From UPXZ01 sp964634605 (lineage in GTDB: Bacteria > Bacteroidota > Bacteroidia > Bacteroidales > Paludibacteraceae): 6,972 nucleotides of DNA. The notes under the pieces were generated by a model. That model was not told where the DNA came from. It ran no database searches and saw only the letters and a program-made list of their open reading frames with translations. The position numbers and the translations under genes were made by a program. The stretch spans positions 1 to 6,972 of the forward strand of contig CAZWLJ010000075.1 of assembly GCA_964634605.1 (NCBI GenBank), in the 5' to 3' direction. How positions within the stretch are numbered: position 1 is the first letter of the stretch; each line of letters opens with the position of its first letter. Positions 1 to 5,598 of this stretch are shown here, one piece after another.

Positions 1-682
1 TGAGCGATTTCGATTTACGTTCGATACCCATGGCTGTAACCACCACTTCATCGAGTAGTTTTGTATCGTCATCCATCACAACGGTTACATTTGTTTTTCC
101 GCCCAAAGTAATCGCTTGTGATTTCATGCCCACGTAAGTGATATCCAAAATTGCATCCGAAGGCACATTCTGTAATTCAAATTCTCCGTCAATATTTGTT
201 GCAGTACGGTTGGAAGTACCTCTTACAGTTACAGCCACTCCGATAAGAGTTTCACCTTTGCTGTCTTTTATCACGCCACTTACCTTCCTGCCTTTGTCGG
301 ATACTGCTGATTGAGCCTGAGCAGTCTGAGACTGTTGTGAAATTTTTTCTTTCACAGTAATAACAATTGTTTTACCCTGAATGGAATATGCCAAATTGGT
401 ATCTGATAGTAACTGATTCAACGCTTTTTCAATTCTGGAATTGGTTACGTTGAGGGTTACTTTCTTTCCTAAGTCAGTCAATGCTTCATTGTAAAAAAAT
501 GTATGGTCCGACTGGCTTTCGATTTTCTTCAATACTGTGCGTAAGGTTTCATTTTCAGCTTTCACAGTTATCTGAGCGTGAATAGTGAATGATAGGAAAA
601 CCATCGATAAAAGAACGAGTTGTTTCAGTGCAACTTCACTCAATGTTCGTTGCAAGCGTAATTTTTCAATCCTGATGTTCAT
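1..682 (-). CDS. SusC-like TonB-dependent receptor with STN domain, N-terminal part (cut by window edge)
   Basis: This is an outer-membrane, TonB-dependent transporter of the SusC/RagA type. It imports an unknown ligand, probably a glycan or other oligomer, and signals ligand occupancy to a FecR partner. I translated the minus strand from the ATG at 680-682; it stays open to base 1, giving 227 residues. Residues 1-37 are a signal peptide (hydrophobic LVLLSMVFLSF, then HAQ before the likely cut). Residues 38-110 match an STN/secretin-TonB short domain (KIESQSDHTFFYNEA, then a KTIVITV strand). A Gln/Ser/Ala-rich linker (111-130) precedes a carboxypeptidase-regulatory-like beta-sandwich at about 132-207 (GVIKDSKGETLIGVAVTVRGT, TNIDGEFEL). 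Next comes LLDEVVVTAMG (209-219), the usual SusC segment before the plug. The plug, barrel and any SusD partner lie beyond the window. It starts 48 nt after the anti-sigma gene, so cotranscription is likely. Confidence 0.93.
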   Translation of the reverse strand, partial: MNIRIEKLRLQRTLSEVALKQLVLLSMVFLSFTIHAQITVKAENETLRTVLKKIESQSDHTFFYNEALTDLGKKVTLNVTNSRIEKALNQLLSDTNLAYSIQGKTIVITVKEKISQQSQTAQAQSAVSDKGRKVSGVIKDSKGETLIGVAVTVRGTSNRTATNIDGEFELQNVPSDAILDITYVGMKSQAITLGGKTNVTVVMDDDTKLLDEVVVTAMGIERKSKSL

Positions 683-690
683 AAAATTGT

Positions 691-726
691 GTGATAGTGA
701 TAGTGATAGTGATAGTATTAGTATTA
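691..726. repeat. Hexanucleotide tandem repeat, six units, before the receptor gene
   Basis: On the plus strand there are four exact GTGATA units (691-714) followed by two GTATTA units (715-726). In the mRNA sense (minus strand) this reads two TAATAC units and then four TATCAC units. The array fills 36 of the 48 nt between the anti-sigma stop codon (731-733) and the receptor ATG (682), ending 8 nt before that ATG, where a ribosome would bind. The unit length of six means copy changes alter spacing but not frame. Confidence 0.9.
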
Positions 727-730
727 TTTT

Positions 731-1717
731 TTATTTATTGTTCTGTTGAAACAATTTGTTTTCAGAAGGCACATCATAAAGTATTACCACCGAATCCTTC
801 TGCTCAAACCGGATGGGAGATGTAAGTGAAATGATACGGAGCACCGACAGGAGACTGTTGTTGTTGATTTTACCGGTGAAACGGTGCTCTTTGATTGATT
901 CGGATGCAAAACGGATATCTACATTGTAAATTCGCGAGAAATTGGCCACTACTTCTGCCAGCGTTGCATTCTCAAAACTCAGTTCATCGTTGAGCCAGCC
1001 GATGGAACCTGTTGCATCAGATAAGGTCAGTTTTTTTAGTGTATTGGCAGTTTTATCAAACTCGACTCTCTCATTGGGATACATCTCAATCAGCTCACCG
1101 GGAGTTTTTACTTCTACAATACCTTCGGTGAGTGTGGTCGAAATATCATTTTCATCCGGATAGGCTTTCACGTTGAATGATGTTCCTTTGGCTTCAACAA
1201 TCAGTTTGCCGGCTTTTACCACGAAGGGGATTGCGGCGTTTTTGGCTACTTCGAAATATGCTTCACCCTCCAGCTCTACAAGTCTTTCCAATTGGTTATA
1301 TTCAGTACTGTATTTCAGGGTTGATTCTGAATTGAGAGTCACTTTTGTCCCATCGGGCAGAGTTACACTGGCTTTTTGCCCGCGTAATGCACCTATTTCG
1401 GCAAATTGTATTTCCCCCTTTACATTGTTACGATAATAAAGAGCCACATTCCCTACCGTCAGGATAATGAGTATTACGGCAGCTGCTGCTTTCAACCAGC
1501 CGGGAAGTACAAATTTTGGTTTGTCGTGAACGCCAATTTTCTCGTGAATCTTTTCAAGAATATCCGACTGCTTCGTTTTATCCATATCATCCGGAGAATT
1601 TTCAAGCTCATTATTAAGCCACGACTGCAGTTCTTCGTTGGAGGAAATCCAGTCATTAAGTGCTTTCTGTTCTTCGTCAGTAGCAGTTTTCTCAAGAAAT
1701 TTCTTAAATAATTTCAT
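731..1717 (-). CDS. FecR-family anti-sigma factor, inner-membrane
   Basis: This is an anti-sigma factor that holds the neighbouring ECF sigma factor at the inner membrane and receives the signal from the STN domain of the outer-membrane receptor. It has 328 residues, a normal length for the family. A cytoplasmic N-terminal region (1-70) carries the charged helices KLFKKFLEKTATDEEQKALN and NDWISSNEELQSWL. A single transmembrane helix lies at about 75-95 (LKAAAAVILIILTVGNVALYY). The periplasmic FecR domain follows at about 112-204 (SVTLPDGTKVTLNSESTL, ELEGEAYFEVAKN, GTSFNVKAY, LTEGIVEV). The C-terminal DUF4974/STN-like domain is at about 247-315 (LSFENATLAEVVANFSRIYNV, GKINNNSLLSVLRIISL). It lies between the sigma gene and the receptor gene, the standard order in Bacteroidota. 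No Shine-Dalgarno sequence is visible; the start is the ATG at 1715-1717. No TAnnTTTG promoter box precedes it, which suggests control by the cognate sigma factor. The family call is firm; the ligand is unknown. Confidence 0.95.
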   Translation of the reverse strand: MKLFKKFLEKTATDEEQKALNDWISSNEELQSWLNNELENSPDDMDKTKQSDILEKIHEKIGVHDKPKFVLPGWLKAAAAVILIILTVGNVALYYRNNVKGEIQFAEIGALRGQKASVTLPDGTKVTLNSESTLKYSTEYNQLERLVELEGEAYFEVAKNAAIPFVVKAGKLIVEAKGTSFNVKAYPDENDISTTLTEGIVEVKTPGELIEMYPNERVEFDKTANTLKKLTLSDATGSIGWLNDELSFENATLAEVVANFSRIYNVDIRFASESIKEHRFTGKINNNSLLSVLRIISLTSPIRFEQKDSVVILYDVPSENKLFQQNNK

Positions 1718-1749
1718 TTTTTATTGGTACATTGTTTTGATGTACATTA

Positions 1750-1779
1750 ATTATACAACTTTCAATACATTAAACCCCC
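1750..1779 (-). promoter_or_regulatory. Candidate ECF-sigma promoter for the anti-sigma/receptor operon
   Basis: On the minus strand a run GGGGG followed by TTTAATG (G run at 1775-1779) lies 19 nt upstream of TATAAT (1750-1755). The start of transcription would fall near 1743, giving a leader of about 25 nt before the anti-sigma ATG at 1717. The gap holds no match to the housekeeping box TAnnTTTG, although the sigma, RRM, tRNA, nuclease and mtaB genes each have one. The assignment to the cognate sigma factor is inference from position and from this contrast. Confidence 0.4.
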
Positions 1780-1982
1780 ATTGCCATGTGAATTAATTTT
1801 TATAAAAGTTTTTGCAAACTGAATTTAATTTGGTGCAGTACTCGAAAGGCATTGCCTGAAAAGTTTAACAACGACACAATCATAGTGTACACGGTACAGT
1901 TCTTTCAGGTTATCGAAAGATTTAATATTGCGATGGGAAAAACAGAAAAATGCAGAAGTGTGATGATGCCGTAAAGCTATTC

Positions 1983-2567
1983 TTAAGCTATTTTAGAAAA
2001 GAGAATCAGATAGAAAATCTTATCGTAATGTGTGAGTAATTGTTTACGAATGAATTCGTTGGCTTCCGACAGCTGCTTTTCAATCGTTTTTTCAGATTTA
2101 CCTGTTTTGGCGGCTATTTCCTTCACTGTCAGTTTATCAAAACGGCTCAGAATGTAAACTTCCCGGCGAGCAGGCGTCAGTTTCTCTATTAGTTTATCCA
2201 GGTACTTCATCAGAAATGTATATTCTATTTTGTCTTCGCTCTCACTACTCTCTTCCACTTTACTTTTAAGGACAAAATCGTGATAAATATATTGCACCAT
2301 CTGGTGTTTATATTCATTCATCAGCATATTTTTGGCGATAGTACAAATGTATGAACTAAAAGATTTTTGAGGATCAATCCCTTTTCTCTCCTCCCATATT
2401 TTAATAAATACGCGCTGAACGATTTCCTCCGAAATATAACTGTCGCGGTTTGAAATCTTAAAAATGAAATTGTAAAGCCTGGCACTGTAAATTTGATACA
2501 GGGTATCAAAAGCTCTGATAGAATTATTATTAAGCGACTGAACTAATTTTTCAGAATCAGGATACAT
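1983..2567 (-). CDS. ECF RNA polymerase sigma factor, Bacteroidota FecI-like family
   Basis: This is a cytoplasmic extracytoplasmic-function sigma-70 factor that directs RNA polymerase to the genes of its own signalling circuit. It has 194 residues, normal for the family. Region 2 spans about 18-86 (AFDTLYQIYSARLYNFIFKIS; the core-binding motif ISEEIVQRVFIKIWE at 46-60; then SFSSYICTIAKNMLMNEYK). Region 4 spans about 125-177 (LTPARREVYILSRF, then the helix-turn-helix LTVKEIAAKTGKSEKTIEKQ at 146-165). Arg52 occupies a position that is often Asp in this motif. The last 15 residues are a hydrophobic tail (YDKIFYLILFSKIA). The gene is followed, after 265 nt, by the FecR-type anti-sigma gene on the same strand, which fixes its role as the sigma half of the pair. 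The start ATG at 2565-2567 lies about 20 nt below a housekeeping-type promoter. The target genes beyond this operon cannot be told from the sequence. Confidence 0.95.
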   Translation of the reverse strand: MYPDSEKLVQSLNNNSIRAFDTLYQIYSARLYNFIFKISNRDSYISEEIVQRVFIKIWEERKGIDPQKSFSSYICTIAKNMLMNEYKHQMVQYIYHDFVLKSKVEESSESEDKIEYTFLMKYLDKLIEKLTPARREVYILSRFDKLTVKEIAAKTGKSEKTIEKQLSEANEFIRKQLLTHYDKIFYLILFSKIA

Positions 2568-2586
2568 ACAAAATGAAATATTTCTT

Positions 2587-2617
2587 CAAAAATAGTAAAA
2601 AATCAGAAAGTAAACAA
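2587..2617 (-). promoter_or_regulatory. Housekeeping-type promoter of the ECF sigma gene
   Basis: The minus strand carries TTG (2615-2617), a 20-nt spacer and TATTTTTG (2587-2594). This matches the Bacteroidota primary-sigma consensus TTG-N19-21-TAnnTTTG. Transcription would begin near 2580, leaving a very short leader before the ATG at 2567. Confidence 0.6.
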
Positions 2618-2713
2618 TTCTCATATATAAATCGTAACCTGTCATTTCAGATTCAGCACCTCATTTTCATACGCACTCCGGACAATACACCTTTGCTTTA
2701 TCGTTTCGGTTAG

Positions 2714-2757
2714 TTTTTAAAACAAAAAACTTCTGCTGTCTTTCGACTGCAGAAGTT
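2714..2757 (-). terminator. Intrinsic terminator of the RRM protein gene
   Basis: On the minus strand a 9-bp stem AACTTCTGC/GCAGAAGTT (2728-2736 with 2749-2757) encloses an A-A mismatch and a GTC/GAC inner stem capped by a GAAA tetraloop. It is followed by TTTTTTGTTTT. It lies 24 nt after the RRM gene's stop codon. The plus-strand side also has a T-run (2759-2763), so it might work in both directions, though no plus-strand gene reaches it. Confidence 0.88.
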
Positions 2758-2781
2758 CTTTTTATGGATAAAGAGGTTAAA

Positions 2782-3027
2782 TTAGCTTCTTGGAGTTGCT
2801 TCTTTAACTACCATTGTACGACCATCAAGCTCAGCTCCGTTCAGTTCAGCAATTGCTTTTTTAGCTGCATCGTCGTCAGCCATTTCAACAAATGCAAAAC
2901 CTTTTGATTTGCGGGTATCGCGGTCAATGATAAGTTTGCAGGAATCAACCTGACCATACTCTTCCATTACCTCTTTGAGGTCATTTTCTCTAACTTTGTA
3001 ACTTAAGTTACCAACGTAAATGTTCAT
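2782..3027 (-). CDS. Single-domain RRM RNA-binding protein
   Basis: This is a small cytoplasmic RNA-binding protein of 81 residues, made up almost entirely of one RNA-recognition motif. RNP2 is IYVGNL (residues 3-8) and RNP1 is KGFAFVEM (42-49), so the aromatic contacts Tyr4, Phe44 and Phe46 are all present. The first helix is DLKEVMEEYG; the second is DAAKKAIAELNGAELDGR; the last strand is TMVVKEA. It lacks the Gly-rich or basic C-terminal tail found in many bacterial and eukaryotic relatives and ends at ATPRS. Such proteins are widespread in Bacteroidota, which commonly lack Hfq, and some act in post-transcriptional control with small RNAs; the targets of this one are unknown. It is a single-gene unit with its own promoter and terminator. 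The ATG at 3025-3027 is preceded by 29 nt made only of A and T. The family call is firm. Confidence 0.95.
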   Translation of the reverse strand: MNIYVGNLSYKVRENDLKEVMEEYGQVDSCKLIIDRDTRKSKGFAFVEMADDDAAKKAIAELNGAELDGRTMVVKEATPRS

Positions 3028-3155
3028 AAAAATAAAAAAATTATAAATAAATATTTGTTTGAAAAGAAGTATAATTACGCAGGTATAACAATTTCTGATT
3101 TGGAAAATTAGAAGTGATAATAGTCAGACGAAATAATACAATACTCTTTCGGTTA
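3028..3155 (-). promoter_or_regulatory. Long A/U-rich 5' leader of the RRM gene
   Basis: The predicted start of transcription lies near 3150, giving a leader of about 120 nt. Its last 29 nt (3028-3056) contain only A and U in the mRNA, with long U-runs abutting the AUG. A weak hairpin is possible at 3093-3113 (TTCTAATTT against AAATCAGAA on the minus strand, one mismatch). No known riboswitch was recognised. A regulatory role is inference. Confidence 0.4.
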
Positions 3156-3185
3156 CAAAGATAGTCTTTTTATTTATATTTCAAA
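3156..3185 (-). promoter_or_regulatory. Housekeeping-type promoter of the RRM gene
   Basis: The minus strand has TTTG (3182-3185), an 18-nt spacer and TATCTTTG (3156-3163). The -7 box fits TAnnTTTG exactly; the spacer is one nucleotide shorter than the usual 19-21. The site lies downstream of the tRNA terminator, so the RRM gene is likely transcribed alone. Nothing else was recognised between here and that terminator (3186-3284). Confidence 0.65.
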
Positions 3186-3284
3186 TTAAATCGCATCAAT
3201 TAATTTAAAATAAAGAGAGATAACTTAATAAACGTATAAATCCTGAAAAGTTTTCGTGGAAAAGATTGCTGCATATTCCTGAAA

Positions 3285-3319
3285 CAAAAAAAACTCCTCC
3301 CAGATTTCTCTGAAAGGAG
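3285..3319 (-). terminator. Intrinsic terminator of the tRNA-Leu gene
   Basis: The minus strand forms an unbroken 11-bp stem CTCCTTTCAGA/TCTGGGAGGAG with two G-U pairs and a GAAA tetraloop (3294-3304 paired with 3309-3319). It is followed by TTTTTTTTG. It starts 7 nt beyond the discriminator base of the tRNA, so the precursor's 3' trailer must be very short. Confidence 0.9.
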
Positions 3320-3325
3320 CTTTTG

Positions 3326-3407
3326 TGCGGCTGAAGGGACTCGAACCCCCACGCCTCTCGGCACCAGATCCTAAGTCTGGCGCGGCTACCAATTACGCCA
3401 CAGCCGC
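3326..3407 (-). tRNA. tRNA-Leu, anticodon UAG
   Basis: The minus strand folds into an 82-nt class II tRNA. The acceptor stem GCGGCTG (3401-3407) pairs with CAGCCGC (3327-3333), and the discriminator base is A (3326), as expected for leucine. The anticodon stem CCAGA/TCTGG holds the loop CTTAGGA, so the anticodon is TAG (3371-3373), reading CUA and, through wobble, other CUN codons. The long variable arm TGCCGAGAGGCGT and T-loop GTTCGAGTC are present. No CCA is encoded, so a CCA-adding enzyme must complete the end. It has its own promoter and terminator and is a single-gene unit. Confidence 0.97.
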
Positions 3408-3436
3408 CTGTGGTTTACGTTTTTCAATAACGGGTG

Positions 3437-3468
3437 CAAAGATACAATCTTTTTTCTTACTACTCAAA
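3437..3468 (-). promoter_or_regulatory. Housekeeping-type promoter of tRNA-Leu
   Basis: The minus strand shows TTTG (3465-3468), a 20-nt spacer and TATCTTTGC (3436-3444), a full match to the Bacteroidota primary promoter. Transcription would start near 3430, about 23 nt before the mature tRNA 5' end. The upstream box starts only 11 nt after the stop codon of the nuclease gene. Confidence 0.75.
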
Positions 3469-3479
3469 CAATGCTCCGA

Positions 3480-5417
3480 TTATTTCACGAATATAATACG
3501 GCTCATGATTCTGTTTTCGCCCAGCAGACGGACTACATAGGCTCCCGGTATTAATCCTATTTCACTGACAGAGAATTCATCATCAGCTGATCTGACAATA
3601 TCCTGATACAGTTTGATGCCATTCAGGGAGTAAATCTGTATGTAAGCATTTTCAGCATTCTGAACTTTGAAGTATGTATCGATTACCGATGGTAAAATCC
3701 TTACTTTTTCCTCAAACGGCAGAGTATTCAAATTTATGTTTTCTCCCAGGCGAATTCCAACCACTACCGGATCATGATCGGACGAACGAAACATATTCGG
3801 CTGATATGCCGAACCACTGTATTCAAAAATGGAGGATTCATCAGCATTAATATGAAAAGCTGTCACACCGGTAACTTGCCTGGCCATTCCTTCGTTGACA
3901 AGAGCATGATCCAGATATCCGGCTTCTCCGCGGTAAACGTAGCTGTAAGCACTATCGGCATGAAACTGCCGGTGCAGGTCGGTGTAGCCGGAATTAACAA
4001 ACGCCTGAATCGGATCTTCCATGGCGTAGGCATTCAGATCACCCATTACAAGTGCATCTTCGTCGTCGTAAAACACTTTATTGGAATTGATTGCTGAAAT
4101 TACAGCGTTTGCTTCGTCCACGCGGGTAGCATTGTAACAACTTTGTCCGTCATTTTGATCGGCATCGGCTCCTGTTGCCGAGCTGCATCCGCTTTTGGCT
4201 TTGAAATGATTGATACTGAAAACAAACCGTTCGTTGTTGCTGTTCAGAGTAAATCCCTGGAGTTTTTTCCGGTTTGAAGGCCCTTCGGAGTTGATACTTT
4301 TTAAAGATTTATAGGGAGTAACCTTGTCAGAACGATACAAATATGCAGCTTTGGTATATGTGCCGTTCACCGAACTGCCATCGTTTACGAAAGCGTATTT
4401 TTTACCTGAGGATGCCGAATTGAGTGACTGGGAAAGTTTGGTGAGTGCCTGCTGTCCCATTTCAATTTCGACAAGTCCGTACACGTCGGCATCAATCGCG
4501 AGCATTGCATTCACTATTTTGGTATGCTGCCTGTCAAGTTCGGTCTGACTGGAGGGTCCCATACCCGAAGAATTAGGTGTGGTAAGGTAGTATTCGAGGT
4601 TAAATCCGCAAACTTTCAGGTTGTAATTGCCGATGTCGTTGTGCGTATTTTTTCTGGAATTTCCATAAAAATTTACCGGAAACCGGACGGGATAAACTAC
4701 ATATTTTGAATTTGCATAATCCACCACAGCTTGTAATTTATCTATCCGCTCACCTGTTCGGCGTGAACCGTTTTCATCTCCGAAAACGGGTGGATACGTA
4801 TATGAACTGTAAGCATCATCCATATAAACAGGTCTCAGTGAATTTTCATTCACGAGTGCCGAATATCCGGATGAGCCCGGAAAAGCCAGATTAGTCGGCG
4901 ATGGTTTCCGTCGAATGCCCAGCTCCAGTTCCCCATTCTGCTGCAGATTGTAGGTATTATTTACGTAAAGAGTTTGCTGAAATTCCACCAGCATACCTTC
5001 GTATTTTTCCCAATCCCAGTTGTAAATATCATACGTAATTTTCACAACAGGCAAGGGGTTGTTTTGGCCCAATACCTCCAGCGCGGTAACGTCCGAGAGC
5101 TGAGTTCGGTTGTTGTATTCGCTCACACGGGCAGTAACCCGGATCAAATCACCTTGTGTGACACTGGCGGAGGATAAATACACAAAAATCCCGTCGGAAG
5201 TGGACGAATTGCCATCACCATTTGAATCCTGCACAAAAAAACCATTTATCTTACCACTGCCTGTATAGACCGCAGTAACAATTCCGGAAGTTGTAACATT
5301 CTGGCCACTGTATGTACCTGAAGCACCGCTTCCCTGAATTTCAGGAATGGTGACAGTCTTTTGAGCCGGAAGGGCAGCAAAACAAAATAAAAACAATAAT
5401 ACAGAAATATTCTTCAT
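3480..5417 (-). CDS. Secreted ExeM/NucH-type extracellular nuclease (EEP fold) with T9SS-like C-terminal tail
   Basis: This is an exported endonuclease/exonuclease/phosphatase-fold nuclease predicted to cut DNA or RNA outside the cell. It has 645 residues. Residues 1-19 form a signal peptide (SVLLFLFCFAALPAQ). Residues about 21-118 resemble the OB-fold domain that precedes this nuclease family (VTTSGIVTAVYTGSGKINGFF, DGIFVYLSS, LIRVTARVSEYNNRTQL). The catalytic domain runs from about 265 to 557. Its expected residues are all present: Asn273 (FNLEY), Glu317 (GLVEIE), His404 (NHFKAKSG), Asp460 and Asn462 (GDLNAY), Asp503-His504 (YLDHAL) and Asp547-His548 (SSDHDP). Cys411 and Cys427 in the insert could form a disulfide. 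Residues about 572-645 look like a type A T9SS sorting domain (ILPSVIDTYFKV, IQIYSLNGIKLY, GLIPGAYVVRLL, ending MSRIIFVK). Nutrient salvage from nucleic acids or turnover of extracellular DNA are likely roles, by inference. It is monocistronic and divergent from mtaB. Confidence 0.9.
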   Translation of the reverse strand: MKNISVLLFLFCFAALPAQKTVTIPEIQGSGASGTYSGQNVTTSGIVTAVYTGSGKINGFFVQDSNGDGNSSTSDGIFVYLSSASVTQGDLIRVTARVSEYNNRTQLSDVTALEVLGQNNPLPVVKITYDIYNWDWEKYEGMLVEFQQTLYVNNTYNLQQNGELELGIRRKPSPTNLAFPGSSGYSALVNENSLRPVYMDDAYSSYTYPPVFGDENGSRRTGERIDKLQAVVDYANSKYVVYPVRFPVNFYGNSRKNTHNDIGNYNLKVCGFNLEYYLTTPNSSGMGPSSQTELDRQHTKIVNAMLAIDADVYGLVEIEMGQQALTKLSQSLNSASSGKKYAFVNDGSSVNGTYTKAAYLYRSDKVTPYKSLKSINSEGPSNRKKLQGFTLNSNNERFVFSINHFKAKSGCSSATGADADQNDGQSCYNATRVDEANAVISAINSNKVFYDDEDALVMGDLNAYAMEDPIQAFVNSGYTDLHRQFHADSAYSYVYRGEAGYLDHALVNEGMARQVTGVTAFHINADESSIFEYSGSAYQPNMFRSSDHDPVVVGIRLGENINLNTLPFEEKVRILPSVIDTYFKVQNAENAYIQIYSLNGIKLYQDIVRSADDEFSVSEIGLIPGAYVVRLLGENRIMSRIIFVK

Positions 5418-5442
5418 AAAAAACTTATCTCAAATTAGTCTG

Positions 5443-5450
5443 CAAAGTTA
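5443..5450 (-). promoter_or_regulatory. Promoter -7 box of the secreted nuclease gene
   Basis: The minus strand reads TAACTTTGCA (5441-5450), an exact TAnnTTTG -7 box lying 25 nt upstream of the nuclease ATG at 5415-5417. No clear TTG is seen at the expected -33 position (about 5470), so the upstream half is weak or the promoter needs an activator. Confidence 0.5.
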
Positions 5451-5475
5451 AATAAAAAGCACGGGATATTATTCA

Positions 5476-5507
5476 TTTCGGAGTAGTTCTATTTTTTTGT
5501 AACTTTG
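5476..5507 (+). promoter_or_regulatory. Promoter of mtaB
   Basis: The plus strand has TAACTTTG (5500-5507, extended to TAACTTTGCA), an exact -7 box. A degenerate TTTC (5476-5479) lies 20 nt upstream in the -33 position. Transcription should begin near 5512-5515, inside or after the upstream ATG at 5509-5511. That argues against translation from that ATG and gives a leader of about 85 nt to the ATG at 5599. Confidence 0.6.
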
Positions 5508-5598
5508 CATGCTGAAAACAAAAGGATGGCTTCTGCAGGAAAAGACGAAACGTATTATCAAGGATTTCCGGATGAGCTGTTCATACAGACTGAATAAA

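Noticed and set aside
691..726. CRISPR or origin iteron reading of the hexamer repeat
   Set aside because: The units are contiguous 6-mers without spacers, far too short for CRISPR, and the place between two cotranscribed genes does not suit an origin.
942..1711. Plus-strand open frames opposite the anti-sigma gene
   Set aside because: They are antisense to a clear FecR-family protein, show no recognisable domain or promoter, and have low-complexity Ser-rich products typical of shadow frames.
1847..1857. AGGCATTGCCT as a terminator after the sigma gene
   Set aside because: The 5-bp arms leave only a 1-nt loop and no T-run follows, so it cannot form a terminator hairpin.
1974..1992. Direct repeat AAGCTATT (1974-1981 and 1985-1992) at the sigma stop codon as an insertion target-site duplication
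   Set aside because: The copies are only 3 nt apart, with no element between them; a short chance repeat is the simpler reading.
3326..3407. Integration or attachment site at the tRNA gene
   Set aside because: No repeat of the tRNA 3' end, integrase gene or phage-like gene is seen in the window.
3325..3540. Plus-strand open frame of 71 codons over the tRNA
   Set aside because: It starts inside the antisense of tRNA-Leu and runs into the antisense of the nuclease gene; its sequence is explained by those two features.
3774..5177. Several plus-strand open frames opposite the nuclease gene
   Set aside because: All are antisense to a nuclease with an intact set of catalytic motifs; no promoter or known domain supports them.
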